Assembly (NCBI GenBank): GCA_036504735.1
Contig: DASXUQ010000005.1
Location: 899,377-963,376 of the forward strand
Direction of reading: 5' to 3'
DNA: 64,000 bases
Origin: a bacterium
GTDB taxonomy: Bacteria > Electryoneota > RPQS01
This document shows positions 11,193-20,102 of this stretch, in pieces. A program made the translations under genes and the position numbers. The notes beneath the pieces were generated by a model. The model made no database searches and was not told the DNA's origin. It saw only the letters and a list, made by a program, of their open reading frames with translations. Every line of letters starts with the position of its first letter. The first letter of the stretch is position 1.

Positions 11193-12122
11193 TTAAACGT
11201 GAACGCGCAGTCCGTGCGGATCGGGACGGCGGCCTTCGATCAGATCGAAGAGAGCTTCCTGCAGACGCAACGTAATCGGTCCCGGTTTGCCGCTGCCGAC
11301 GGTGACCTTGTCCACCGACCGGATCGGAGTCAATTCCGCCGCCGTTCCCGTGAAGAAAACTTCATCGGCGATGTACAGCATCTCGCGCGGAATCACTTCG
11401 ATGATCGTGGGGATATTCAACTCGCGGGCCAGCGTCAGCAGCGCCTGGCGGGTGATGCCCGGCAGGATCGACCCGCACAGCGGCGGCGTCCAGAGAATGC
11501 CGTCCCGCACCAGGAAGATGTTCTCGCCCGAGCCTTCGGAGACAAAACCGTTCTTGTCCAGGGCGATGCCCTCGTCGAATCCCAGCGCCATGGCGTCGAT
11601 TTTGATGAGCTGGGAATTCATGTAATTGGCGCCCGCCTTGGCCAGCGCGGGCAGCGTGTTGGGCGCAATGCGCGTCCACGAAGAGACACAGACTTCAATC
11701 CCCTTTTCCAGAGCTTCCGCGCCCAGATACTTGCCCCAGCGCAGCGGCATGACCACCGCGTCAATCGGGCAGGCATCGGGGAAGACGCCGAGAGAATAGT
11801 ACCCGCGATACAGCAGCGGACGCAGATAGCAGGCGTCGAGATTGTTGTCCCGGCAGACCTGAATGCAGGCCTTCTCGATATCTTCGCGCGTCCACGTCGG
11901 TTCCATGCGATAGATCTTCGCGGAATCGAACAGGCGGCGGATATGCTGCTTAAGCCCGAAAATAATCGAGCCGTCGGGAGTCTTGTAGCACCGGATGCCC
12001 TCGAACACCGAGGATCCGTAATGCAGTGCATGAACAGCGATGTGAACGGTGGCGTCGTTCCAGTTCACCATCTTGCCGTTCATCCAGATTTTCAGAGTTT
12101 CGTCAAATTTTGAAGCGGCCAC
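11193..12122 (-). CDS. ilvE: Branched-chain amino acid aminotransferase
   Basis: 309 aa from a GTG at 12122. The open frame extends further upstream, but the extra residues do not resemble the family and overlap the preceding gene; an ATG at 12083 would cut off the conserved KIWMNGKMV strand. No clear ribosome site is visible. It interconverts Leu, Ile and Val with their 2-oxo acids using PLP. Seen: HYGSSVFEGIRCY, the PLP lysine in ALAKAGANYMNSQL, and SEGSGENIFLVRDG. It lies beside an acyl-CoA dehydrogenase, so it could feed leucine breakdown as well as synthesis. Confidence 0.92.
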   Translation of the reverse strand: MAASKFDETLKIWMNGKMVNWNDATVHIAVHALHYGSSVFEGIRCYKTPDGSIIFGLKQHIRRLFDSAKIYRMEPTWTREDIEKACIQVCRDNNLDACYLRPLLYRGYYSLGVFPDACPIDAVVMPLRWGKYLGAEALEKGIEVCVSSWTRIAPNTLPALAKAGANYMNSQLIKIDAMALGFDEGIALDKNGFVSEGSGENIFLVRDGILWTPPLCGSILPGITRQALLTLARELNIPTIIEVIPREMLYIADEVFFTGTAAELTPIRSVDKVTVGSGKPGPITLRLQEALFDLIEGRRPDPHGLRVHV

Positions 12123-12165
12123 GGTTGTGTACCAAATTGTGAATGAAGAGGAATAGGAAAACCTA

Positions 12166-13308
12166 TCAGGAAAGCAAACTTCGTGCAAGGATGAAACGCT
12201 GGATCTCCGAGGTTCCCTCATAGATCTCGGTAACTTTCGCGTCGCGCAGCATGCGCTCCACGGGGTAGTCCATGGTGTAGCCATTCCCCCCGTGAATCTG
12301 CAGCGCGTCATTGGTAACTTTCATAACCATATCGGACGCGTACAGCTTCGCCGCCGCGGCCTCGGTCGTGTAGCGCAGCCCCGCGTCTTTCTTGCGCGCC
12401 GCGCTGTAAATCAACATGCGGGCCGCCATGGTGGACATCTCCATGTCGGCCAGCTTAAACTGAATCGCCTCGAAATCGGCAATCGGATGCCCGAACTGCA
12501 CGCGCTGCTTGGCATACTTCACCGCCTCTTCCAGCGCGCCCTGCGCCAGTCCCACCGCCTGCGACGCGATGCCGATGCGGCCCGAATCCAGCGCGCTCAT
12601 CGCAATCTTGAAGCCTTCGTTCTCTTTGCCCAGCAAATTGGCGGCGGGGATGTGCAGGTCTTCCATGATCACCGGCACGCAATCGGAGGAGCGAATGCCC
12701 ATCTTCTTCTCGTTGGGGCCAAGATGCAATCCCTTGGAATCGGCGGGCACGATAAAGGCCGAAATGCCGCGCGACTTCTCCACGTTCTTGTCGGTGCGCG
12801 CGAAGATAATGTGCACCTGCGCGCTCTTGCCGTTGGTAATGAAGGCCTTGGTGCCGTTCAGAATATACTCGTCACCCTTGCGCTCGGCAGTGGCCTCCAG
12901 CGCAGCGGCGTCCGAACCGGAGGCCGGCTCTGTCAGGCAGAACGCGCCCAGCAGTTTGCCTTCAGCCAGCGGCCGCAGCCACTTTTCCTGCTGTGCGGCG
13001 TTGCCGAACTTCTCCAGCGGATAGCAGACCAGCGAATTGTTGACCGAGACCACCACGCCCACGGAGGGATCCACGCGGGACAGCTCCTCGATCACCATCG
13101 CATAGGTAACCGCATCCATCCCCGCGCCGCCGAAACGCTCGGGGGTGTTCACTCCCATAAAGCCCAGTTCGCCGAGCTTGTCGCAAATCGCCTTGGGAAA
13201 TTCGCCGGACTCATCGCGGGCCGCGACCGATGGTCTGATCTCGTGCTCCGCGAACTCGCGGATGGCTTGCTTGACTTCGAGCTGCTGCTCTGTGAGCAGG
13301 TGATCCAT
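12166..13308 (-). CDS. Acyl-CoA dehydrogenase (short/branched-chain type)
   Basis: 380 aa FAD enzyme introducing the alpha-beta double bond in acyl-CoA thioesters and passing electrons to ETF. N-terminal helical domain, then [13 protein letters not shown] and [13 protein letters not shown] flavin-binding segments, the QVQFGHP-like segment [13 protein letters not shown], and the C-terminal [10 protein letters not shown] that holds the catalytic glutamate of butyryl/isovaleryl-type enzymes. It follows the 3-hydroxyacyl-CoA dehydrogenase gene by 35 nt. A second paralogue lies at 17409-18554. Chain-length or isovaleryl specificity cannot be read from sequence alone. Confidence 0.93.
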   Translation of the reverse strand: MDHLLTEQQLEVKQAIREFAEHEIRPSVAARDESGEFPKAICDKLGELGFMGVNTPERFGGAGMDAVTYAMVIEELSRVDPSVGVVVSVNNSLVCYPLEKFGNAAQQEKWLRPLAEGKLLGAFCLTEPASGSDAAALEATAERKGDEYILNGTKAFITNGKSAQVHIIFARTDKNVEKSRGISAFIVPADSKGLHLGPNEKKMGIRSSDCVPVIMEDLHIPAANLLGKENEGFKIAMSALDSGRIGIASQAVGLAQGALEEAVKYAKQRVQFGHPIADFEAIQFKLADMEMSTMAARMLIYSAARKKDAGLRYTTEAAAAKLYASDMVMKVTNDALQIHGGNGYTMDYPVERMLRDAKVTEIYEGTSEIQRFILARSLLS

Positions 13309-13343
13309 GAATGAACTCCGTGAGTGTGTCGGTCCGGATTCGC

Positions 13344-14198
13344 TTACTTCGCGTAGTCGTAAAAGCCGCGCCCCGATTTGCGGCCAAGATAGCCCGCCGC
13401 GACATACTTGCGCAGCAGCGGACAGGGACGGTACTTGGAATCGCCGAGATCACGGTGCAGAACCTCCATGATCGCCAGGCAGACGTCGAGGCCGATCAGA
13501 TCCGCCAGCGTGAGCGGTCCCATCGGATGGGCCATGCCCAGCTTCATCACGCCGTCAATCGCCTCCTTGTCGGCCACGCCTTCCATCAGGCAGTACACCG
13601 CTTCGTTGATCATCGGCATCAGCACGCGGTTGGAGATGAACCCCGGAAAATCGTTGACCGTGATCGGCGTCTTGCCCAGCGCCTTGGCGAATTCCACCAC
13701 GTCGGCGTGCGTCGCGTCGCTGGTGGCCAGGCCGCGAATCATCTCCACCAGCGCCATCATCGGCACGGGGTTCATGAAGTGCATGCCGATCACGTTGCCC
13801 GGACGCTTGGTGGCCGCGGCAATCTGCGTGATGGAAATCGTTGAGGTGTTGGACGCCAGAATCGTTTCCGGCTTGCAAATCCTGTCGAGTTCGGAGAAAA
13901 TTTTGACCTTGGCGTCGAGGTTCTCGATCACCGCCTCAATCACGATGTCCGCCTTGGCGGCGTCATTCAGCGAGAGCGTGCCATGCAGCCGGCCCATCGT
14001 CGCCTGCTTGTCGGCTTCCTGCAACCGGCCCTTTTCCACCTGCCGGGCGAGGTTCTTCTCGATAGTGGAGACCGCCCGCTGCAGCAGCGGATCGGACACC
14101 TCGATCAGGTAAACGTCATAGCCACTTTGCGCGCACACGTGGGCAATGCCGTTCCCCATCGTGCCGCCGCCGATCACAGCAACTTTCTGAATGGTCAT
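13344..14198 (-). CDS. hbd: 3-hydroxybutyryl-CoA dehydrogenase
   Basis: 284 aa from ATG 14198 (GAGG site 6 nt upstream); a further upstream start would overlap the neighbouring gene. It oxidises 3-hydroxyacyl-CoA to 3-oxoacyl-CoA with NAD(P), or the reverse. The Rossmann motif [14 protein letters not shown] is at 5-18, followed by SNTSTISIT, the catalytic-His region [11 protein letters not shown], and [19 protein letters not shown]. Length equals the short PaaH/Hbd type without a fused hydratase. With the thiolase, hydratase and dehydrogenases nearby it completes a beta-oxidation-type cycle. Confidence 0.94.
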   Translation of the reverse strand: MTIQKVAVIGGGTMGNGIAHVCAQSGYDVYLIEVSDPLLQRAVSTIEKNLARQVEKGRLQEADKQATMGRLHGTLSLNDAAKADIVIEAVIENLDAKVKIFSELDRICKPETILASNTSTISITQIAAATKRPGNVIGMHFMNPVPMMALVEMIRGLATSDATHADVVEFAKALGKTPITVNDFPGFISNRVLMPMINEAVYCLMEGVADKEAIDGVMKLGMAHPMGPLTLADLIGLDVCLAIMEVLHRDLGDSKYRPCPLLRKYVAAGYLGRKSGRGFYDYAK

Positions 14199-14212
14199 GT
14201 TTACCTCGTCCC

Positions 14213-15295
14213 TCAGGGTTGGGTGGAGCGCCACGCGGATCCTGCGGCGCGGTCTTTTTCGAAGGCCAGGCCGTACGCGGACGACGAGGCGGAAGTGATG
14301 CCGCAGCCTCCCGGCGGATCCACCGGATGGACAACGACTTTGATCGTCGACGGCGTCTGGGAATATTCCAGCCAGAGATTGTCCACCGCCACGCGCTCTC
14401 CACGCGGATCAGCGCAGATCGCCGCCGCACAGTTGATCCGCAGCAGGGAACCGTCCTTCCCCGCCCAATACGCATGACGGTCGGAACTGACCGCCACATC
14501 CACCCGGAACGTGTGCAGGGCCTCGGCCAGCCGCCGCCTCTGCTTCTGATCTTCCTCGGCGGAACCGCCGCGTACGCCGTTCTCCGCGCCATCGATATGG
14601 CCGTTGTCCAGCGTGTCCGGAAAGAACCACGTCCAGTCGTGAGCCACGGCAATCAGCGGCAGCGCCGGCGATGCTTTGCGCAAGGCCGTCAGCGTGGAAT
14701 CCACCCACCTAATCTGATCTTCGCGAAACGCCCAGCGGTCGCTGCGGTACAGCATCAGCAGCGCGCAGTCCCGCCGTGAGCCCGAGCCCACAATCAGCAG
14801 ATAGTCGCCGTAGTCCGACATCGGCAGCGGCTTGTCGATTTCCGTGAGCGGTTGCACACGGATCCGCATCGCATCGAGGTCGAACATTTCGTAGAGCTGC
14901 ACGCCAAGTTCATTGGTGCCTTCGTAGGCGCAGCGCTTGCCCGGAACCTGGTCCGCGCGGTGAGCGGTTTCCGGGTCGAGGAAATATTGTTCATCATCCC
15001 CGCCGGGGGTGGTGAACACCGCCGGGCCCGGAGCATTGGGCCAGAAGTCCAGGGGATGGTCGGGCGCCGCAAACACGCTGCGGTAATCATTCAGCACGGC
15101 CTCCGGAGTCCCGGCGCGGCCATAATCATATTTGACGACGTCGCCGTCAATCACGAACAGGCGCGGATGCAGTTTCTTCGCCTGTTTGAGGATCGTGCGG
15201 TGCACACGGTTGGCCCCGCGATTATCCCCGTAGATGCAGATTCGGAACGGCGTTTCAGCGAGCAGCGGCGAAGCCGCGATAAGAAAAAACGCCAC
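14213..15295 (-). CDS. Putative secreted calcineurin-like phosphoesterase
   Basis: 360 aa from GTG 15295; an in-frame CTG at 15316, overlapping the thiolase stop and preceded by GGAGG, would add IRSLVR and make a better signal peptide. The hydrophobic N-terminus ends in [10 protein letters not shown]. Metal-type motifs resemble metallophosphoesterases: [28 protein letters not shown] and SSDRHAYW, but the canonical GNHD is not obvious (TPGGDDEQ stands there). It lies inside the acyl-CoA gene cluster, tightly packed between thiolase and hbd. The function is unknown, and envelope or periplasmic location is inferred. Confidence 0.6.
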   Translation of the reverse strand: MAFFLIAASPLLAETPFRICIYGDNRGANRVHRTILKQAKKLHPRLFVIDGDVVKYDYGRAGTPEAVLNDYRSVFAAPDHPLDFWPNAPGPAVFTTPGGDDEQYFLDPETAHRADQVPGKRCAYEGTNELGVQLYEMFDLDAMRIRVQPLTEIDKPLPMSDYGDYLLIVGSGSRRDCALLMLYRSDRWAFREDQIRWVDSTLTALRKASPALPLIAVAHDWTWFFPDTLDNGHIDGAENGVRGGSAEEDQKQRRRLAEALHTFRVDVAVSSDRHAYWAGKDGSLLRINCAAAICADPRGERVAVDNLWLEYSQTPSTIKVVVHPVDPPGGCGITSASSSAYGLAFEKDRAAGSAWRSTQP

Positions 15296-15312
15296 CCGAA
15301 CAAGTGACCGGA

Positions 15313-16494
15313 TCAGAGCACCTCCACCGCCATAGCCGTCGCCTCACCGCCGCCGTTGCAGATGCCGACGATGCCGCGCTTGCCGCCCGTATCCTTCAGG
15401 GCGCTGAGCAGCGTCACCACAATACGGCAGCCGGACATGCCGATGGGATGCCCGAGGGCAACCGCACCGCCGTAAATATTGACCTTTTTCGGATCCACAC
15501 CGAGGAGCTGGGTATTGACAATCCCGACCACGGCAAACGCTTCATTCAGTTCGAACAGATCCACATCCGTCTTCTTCCAGCCGATCCGGCGCAGGAGCTT
15601 TTCGATCGCGCCTGCGGGAGCCGTGGTAAACCATTCCGGCTCCTGACTGTACGTGGTATAGCCGACAATGCGCGCGAGGGGCTTGACGCCGCGCCGCGCC
15701 GCTTCTTCATACGACATGATGGTCATCGTGGACGCGCCGTCATCGAGTTTCGACGCGTTAGCCGCGGTGATCGTCCCTTCCTTCTCAAACGCGGGCCGCA
15801 GCGCGGACAGTTTCTGGATGTCGCCCTTGCCCGGCTCTTCATCCGTGTCCACCGTGCTCTCTCCCTTCTTGCTCTTGATCAGCACCGGCACGATTTCATG
15901 GGCGAACTTGCCCGCCTTTTGAGCGGCCAGCGCGCGGGTGTACGATTCCGCCGTGAACTCATCCTGCTGCTCGCGCGTAATCTTATGCTCGCGGGCGCAC
16001 AGTTCGCCGCAGCTTCCCATATGCTGATTCTTATACGGATCCCACAAGCCGTCCTTCACCAGCCCGTCTACCACCGTGCCGTTGCCGAGACGGTAGCCGT
16101 TGCGGGCGCTTTCGAGGTAATAGGGAGCCTGTGACATGCTCTCCATGCCGCCGGCGATCATCACCTTGGCGTCGCCGAGCTGAATAGTCTGCGCCGCCGA
16201 CATCACCGCCCGCAACCCCGAGGAACAGACCTTGTTCACCGTCCACGCCGAAACACTGGCGGGAATGCCCGCGAAAATCGCCGCTTGACGCGCCGGAGCC
16301 TGGCCGACGCCCGCCTGCAGAACCTCCCCGAGAATCACTTCATCCACCTCGCCCGGTTCCAGTTTGGAACGCTTGAGGTTTTCCTTGATGGTCATGGCCG
16401 CGAGCAGCGGAGCGGAGAGTTGGGCGAGCGAGCCGTTGAATGAGCCGATGGGTGTGCGCACTCCGGAAGTGATCACGGGAGTCGTGGGGTTCAT
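15313..16494 (-). CDS. Acetyl-CoA C-acyltransferase (thiolase)
   Basis: 393 aa, standard length for thiolases that cleave 3-oxoacyl-CoA with CoA or condense two acetyl-CoA. The acylated cysteine is in NKVCSSGLRAVMSAAQ. The NEAFA motif is NELNEAFAVVG, and the C-terminal GICNGGGEATAMAVE supplies the second cysteine. GGAVALGHPIGMSGCR supplies the catalytic histidine. It sits between the MBL-fold gene and the putative phosphoesterase. AtoB-like (acetoacetyl-CoA) specificity is likely from length and motif style, but not proven. Confidence 0.93.
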   Translation of the reverse strand: MNPTTPVITSGVRTPIGSFNGSLAQLSAPLLAAMTIKENLKRSKLEPGEVDEVILGEVLQAGVGQAPARQAAIFAGIPASVSAWTVNKVCSSGLRAVMSAAQTIQLGDAKVMIAGGMESMSQAPYYLESARNGYRLGNGTVVDGLVKDGLWDPYKNQHMGSCGELCAREHKITREQQDEFTAESYTRALAAQKAGKFAHEIVPVLIKSKKGESTVDTDEEPGKGDIQKLSALRPAFEKEGTITAANASKLDDGASTMTIMSYEEAARRGVKPLARIVGYTTYSQEPEWFTTAPAGAIEKLLRRIGWKKTDVDLFELNEAFAVVGIVNTQLLGVDPKKVNIYGGAVALGHPIGMSGCRIVVTLLSALKDTGGKRGIVGICNGGGEATAMAVEVL

Positions 16495-16547
16495 TGCGTT
16501 TGTCGTCCTTTTCGTTTGCGTTCAGCCGGCGATAATGGAAAGAACAA

Positions 16548-17399
16548 TCAGATCGTTACGGAATCCAGCCCATAGCTGCCATCCGCACGGGGAAGCAAAT
16601 ACCCGGCGCGCAGCCGCGGCGCATGCACAAACAGCAGCAGATCACGGCGGCGGGCAGCCTCAGCCAGGGCGCGCTCCTTTTCGGCGGTCAGGTGCGCGAT
16701 GTCATGATCATAGGAAAGGTAGCAATCCAGCGGAATTTGCGCCGACGTGGGAATCAGATCACTCAGGTAAATCGCCCCCGCGGATCCCGCTTCAGCGATC
16801 TGCACCGTCTGCAACCCAGCGCAATGCCCGTTTACCCAGCGGACGGAAATCCCCGGCAGCAAATGGGCGTCGCCGTTCAGCAGTTCAAGCCGTCCCATGC
16901 CCAGCAGCGGCTCGAAATCATCCGGCATGTAGCTGCCGAGATCTCCCGCCGCAATGTCCTGCCGTGCCGCCGTCACCTCGCGCTCCTGCACCACGTACCG
17001 TGCGTTCGGAAAGGACGGCACAATGTCGGCGTGAGCATCCAGCCGTGTGCAGGCCCCGGCATGATCCCAGTGCAAATGCGTCAGGATCACCAGGTCCACG
17101 TCCTCGGGCCGCACCTTCAGGCTCGCCAGAGCCGGAAAGAACTGCCGCGGCCACTGCAACGTGTAGGCGCTGACCTTGTCCGGTCGCGGCTTGTCGCCGG
17201 TTCCGGGATCCACTACCACCGTGCGGCCATTGCCGCGAATCAGCAGCGAATTGAACCCCACACGGACCCGTGATTTGCTGCGGACGTTGAGCCGAGGCGC
17301 GCTGTGAATTTCCGCACAACGGCGCACAAACGTGTCCGCTTCGTCTTCGAAGTAGCCGTCGCTGATCAGATCGAGGCGGAACGGGCCAAGCTCGATCAT
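16548..17399 (-). CDS. MBL-fold metallo-hydrolase
   Basis: 283 aa cytoplasmic-looking metallo-beta-lactamase fold protein. Seen: NSLLIRGNGRTVVVDPGTG near the N-terminus, the zinc motif THLHWDHAG, a later NGHCAGLQTV and AIYLSDLIPT carrying the bridging aspartate. The family includes lactonases, thioesterases and glyoxalase-like enzymes. Position between an acyl-CoA dehydrogenase (9-nt gap) and a thiolase suggests a thioester or lactone substrate from acyl-CoA metabolism, which is inference. Confidence 0.85.
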   Translation of the reverse strand: MIELGPFRLDLISDGYFEDEADTFVRRCAEIHSAPRLNVRSKSRVRVGFNSLLIRGNGRTVVVDPGTGDKPRPDKVSAYTLQWPRQFFPALASLKVRPEDVDLVILTHLHWDHAGACTRLDAHADIVPSFPNARYVVQEREVTAARQDIAAGDLGSYMPDDFEPLLGMGRLELLNGDAHLLPGISVRWVNGHCAGLQTVQIAEAGSAGAIYLSDLIPTSAQIPLDCYLSYDHDIAHLTAEKERALAEAARRRDLLLFVHAPRLRAGYLLPRADGSYGLDSVTI

Positions 17400-17408
17400 G
17401 GTTTCCGC

Positions 17409-18554
17409 TTAGTGGTTGGACTCGGACAGCAGCGTGCGGGCAATCACCAGCCGCTGGATCTCCGACGTGCCTTCGCCGATCTCACACAGCTTGTTGTCGC
17501 GGAACATGCGCTCGACCGGATACTCCCGCACGTAGCCGTAGCCGCCGTGAAGCTGAATCGCCTGCGACGTCACGCGCTGCGCCATTTCACTGGCGAACAG
17601 CTTGGCCATTGCCGCTTCGCGCATGTAGGGCTGCCCCGCGTCCTTGCGCTGCGCCGCTTCGAAAATCAGATGCCGCGCCGCTTCGATCTGTGTGTACATG
17701 TCGGCGATCTTGAATTGAGTCGCCTGGAAGTCCGCCACGTACTGCCCGAACGCTTTGCGCTCCTTCACATAGCTCAGCGTCGCCTCATACGCGCCTTCGG
17801 CGAGCCCAAGGGACATGGAGGCGATGGAAATGCGGCCCGCGTCCAGCGTGGTGAGCATCTGCTTGAAACCGTCGCCCGGCTTGCCCAACAGATTCTCCTT
17901 CGGCACCTTCAGATCGGTGAAGTGCAGAAACACGGTGTCTGAACCGCGCACGCCCAGCTTGCGCTCCTTCTTGCCGACGCTGAAGCCTTCCATGCCCTTC
18001 TCCAGCAGGAAGCTGCTGATGCCCTTGGTCCCCTTGGAACGGTCGGTCACCGCGCTGATGGTGAAGGTTTTGGCATAGGTGCCGTTGGTACAAAATTGCT
18101 TCGAACCGTTGATCAGAAAATAGTCGCCCGCATCCACCGCCGTCGTCTGCGTCGCGCCGGCGTCGCTGCCCGCTTGCGGTTCGGTAAGGCCGAACGCGCC
18201 CAGCGCCGCGCCGCTGCACAGATCGGGCAGGTATTTCATCTTCTGATCTTCATTGCCGAACGTGTAGATCGGCCCGCACCCCAGCGAGATGTGCGCGGCC
18301 AACGTCAGCGCCGTGCTGCCGCAAACCTTCGCCACCTCTTCCACGGCCAACGCATAGGACACATAGTCCATGCCAGCCCCGCCGTAATTTTCCGGGTACG
18401 GAATGCCCATCAATCCGAGTTCGGCCATCTCGGCGATGATCTCTTCAGGAAAGCGTTCGTGCTCATCAATCTCGGCCGCGATGGGCTTGATCCGGTTCTG
18501 GGCAAAATCCCGGACCATGTCACGGAGCATTTTCTGTTCTTCGGTGAGCTGCAT
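17409..18554 (-). CDS. Acyl-CoA dehydrogenase (second paralogue)
   Basis: 381 aa, same family as the gene at 12166 but clearly divergent. N-terminus [18 protein letters not shown], flavin segments [13 protein letters not shown] and [26 protein letters not shown], then [18 protein letters not shown] and the catalytic glutamate in [14 protein letters not shown]. Two paralogues in one cluster suggest different acyl substrates, for example isovaleryl-CoA and butyryl-CoA. It precedes the MBL-fold gene and follows a small coiled-coil gene. No frameshift or missing key residue is seen. Confidence 0.93.
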   Translation of the reverse strand: MQLTEEQKMLRDMVRDFAQNRIKPIAAEIDEHERFPEEIIAEMAELGLMGIPYPENYGGAGMDYVSYALAVEEVAKVCGSTALTLAAHISLGCGPIYTFGNEDQKMKYLPDLCSGAALGAFGLTEPQAGSDAGATQTTAVDAGDYFLINGSKQFCTNGTYAKTFTISAVTDRSKGTKGISSFLLEKGMEGFSVGKKERKLGVRGSDTVFLHFTDLKVPKENLLGKPGDGFKQMLTTLDAGRISIASMSLGLAEGAYEATLSYVKERKAFGQYVADFQATQFKIADMYTQIEAARHLIFEAAQRKDAGQPYMREAAMAKLFASEMAQRVTSQAIQLHGGYGYVREYPVERMFRDNKLCEIGEGTSEIQRLVIARTLLSESNH

Positions 18555-18594
18555 CGGTTTGGGGCTGTTAAGAGGTTATGGCGCGCGTGCGCAG

Positions 18595-18801
18595 TTAGTC
18601 GTCGCTGATAGTATCGAGCATGTTGTCCCCGGCGCCTTCAATCCGCTTACGCCGCTTCTTCATGTCGTCCATCAGGGAGCTGTACTCCTGCTGCGACAGA
18701 TCGTAATCGGACAGCACGCGGTCGAGGTTGTTGCGGACCTTCTGCAATTTGGGAGACAGTTTACGGACCGGCTTGGGGGATGTGGGGTCTGTGTCAGTCA
18801 T
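18595..18801 (-). CDS. Small charged coiled-coil hypothetical protein
   Basis: 68 aa from ATG 18801, with AGGAG upstream and a 4-nt ATGA overlap with the preceding sugar-isomerase-like gene, so translation is coupled. The N-terminus is Pro/Thr-rich. Residues about 18-55 form a charged amphipathic helix (LQKVRNNLDRVLSDYDLSQQ, then DDMKKRRKRIEG), and the end is acidic. There is no membrane segment or cysteine. The family is not recognised. Coupling and codon use like its neighbours argue that it is real. Confidence 0.65.
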   Translation of the reverse strand: MTDTDPTSPKPVRKLSPKLQKVRNNLDRVLSDYDLSQQEYSSLMDDMKKRRKRIEGAGDNMLDTISDD

Positions 18802-19595
18802 GCGATCTCCTGCCATGACAACGTTTTTGCCAAAGAATCAAAATAGTCGCGACTCGTTTCGGCGTCGTCGGGACTCACTTCGAAGGTGATGCTCGCCTGG
18901 CGGCCGATGCGCGCCAGCGGATCCAGCAGCGTACGGAAATTCACCGCACCCGTGCCCAGCGCCATATGCAGATCGCTGTGGCCGTCATTATCCGAGCAGT
19001 GCACGTGCACGATGCGGTCGCAGAAGCGGCGCGACCATTGCGCCGGATCCACCTGCCCGAAACACGTGGCATGCGCCGTGTCCAGGCACATGCCCAGCGC
19101 CGGAGTCGGAAAACGTTCGAAAATCTCCTCGAACAGCGATGTGTCCGGCTCATAGGTGTTTTCCATCGCCAGCCGCACTTCGAGGTCCGTCGCGCGAATG
19201 ATGAGCTGCTCCAGCCCGGCGGAGAACGTCTCCAGCCAGCGGGCGCGCGATTTGGCCGTGTACTGCGGCAGAAAACCCGTGTGAAACACCACGTGCGGGG
19301 AGTGCACCGCCCGCGCCGTCTCCATCGCCACAGTCAACACGTCCAGCGTGTAATTGCGGATGTGCGCGTCGCGGGAACCTAAACTTAGGTTGTGGAACGG
19401 ACCATGCACGGACGCTTCCACCCCCGCATCCGCCACGGCATCCGCCAGATCCAGCAGGTTCTCCCACCGCACCTGCGGCCAGAGATCCTCGGTGGTCTCA
19501 AACAGAATCTCCACACCCAGCCCGAGATCGGCGATCCGGGGCAGTTGCGCGGCGACCTGTGAATGTTCACAATAAACGTAACGCTGTCCAAACAT
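18798..19595 (-). CDS. Sugar phosphate isomerase/epimerase-like TIM-barrel protein
   Basis: 265 aa, xylose-isomerase-like/AP-endonuclease-2 TIM barrel. Metal-site-type segments are SVHGPFHNLSLG, VVFHTGFLPQY, LAMENTYEP, CLDTAHATCFG, IVHVHCSDNDG and a final ITFEVSP, which together supply the usual Glu/Asp/His ligands. Substrates in this family range from sugars to inositols and cannot be inferred here. It lies 6 nt after the biotin-carrier gene and overlaps the small coiled-coil gene. Its presence in an acyl-CoA locus is unexplained. Confidence 0.82.
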   Translation of the reverse strand: MFGQRYVYCEHSQVAAQLPRIADLGLGVEILFETTEDLWPQVRWENLLDLADAVADAGVEASVHGPFHNLSLGSRDAHIRNYTLDVLTVAMETARAVHSPHVVFHTGFLPQYTAKSRARWLETFSAGLEQLIIRATDLEVRLAMENTYEPDTSLFEEIFERFPTPALGMCLDTAHATCFGQVDPAQWSRRFCDRIVHVHCSDNDGHSDLHMALGTGAVNFRTLLDPLARIGRQASITFEVSPDDAETSRDYFDSLAKTLSWQEIA

Positions 19596-19601
19596 AAAAG
19601 G

Positions 19602-20102
19602 TCAGCCTTGTTCTTCCCGCACTAAGGATATGATTACCGCATCGGCATCCACAATCGCGCCCGGTGTGCCGGACGTCGCCTCGACGACTCCCGCCCGCGG
19701 CGCACGCAGCGGATGCTCCATCTTCATAGCCTCCACTACCGCAATAATCTGCCCCTCTTCCACCGCATCGCCCTTGGCCACCAGCAGTTTCACCAGTGTT
19801 CCGGGCATGGGCGCCCGCACGTCATGGGATGCCGCGCCACCGTGGGCTCCGGCGGCGCGTTCATCGGAAGGAACCGTGAATTCGAAGGTCTTGCCCGCCA
19901 TCCAAATCCAGATCCGGTCTTTCGCGCGCGCTCCCCGCACCACCTGCTGGCCGCGTGAATTTCTCAGCAGCAGACGCCCCGGCGACAATTCTTCAACCGT
20001 AAACTCGTGCTCGGATCCGTCAAGGGAAATCGACGCACCTGCGGCGGAATTCTCTACTTTGAACGACACGGCGTCGCCGTTGAACAGCAATTCTCGGGTC
20101 AT
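19602..20102 (-). CDS. Biotin carboxyl carrier subunit of acyl-CoA carboxylase
   Basis: 166 aa from ATG 20102, overlapping the biotin carboxylase stop as ATGA with GGAAGG upstream. The C-terminal ~70 residues are a biotinyl domain with the biotinylated lysine in VEAMKMEHPL, preceded by VRAPMPGTLVKLLV. The N-terminal ~90 residues (MTRELLFNGDAVSF onward) look like the second half of the BT beta-barrel of methylcrotonyl/propionyl-CoA carboxylase alpha chains. Together with the previous gene it equals one normal alpha chain of about 667 aa split in two. Confidence 0.9.
   Translation of the reverse strand: MTRELLFNGDAVSFKVENSAAGASISLDGSEHEFTVEELSPGRLLLRNSRGQQVVRGARAKDRIWIWMAGKTFEFTVPSDERAAGAHGGAASHDVRAPMPGTLVKLLVAKGDAVEEGQIIAVVEAMKMEHPLRAPRAGVVEATSGTPGAIVDADAVIISLVREEQG

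Noticed and set aside
12123-12311. Upstream extension of ilvE
   Set aside because: Residues unlike the family and overlapping the acyl-CoA dehydrogenase end; the family strand starts near the GTG at 12122.
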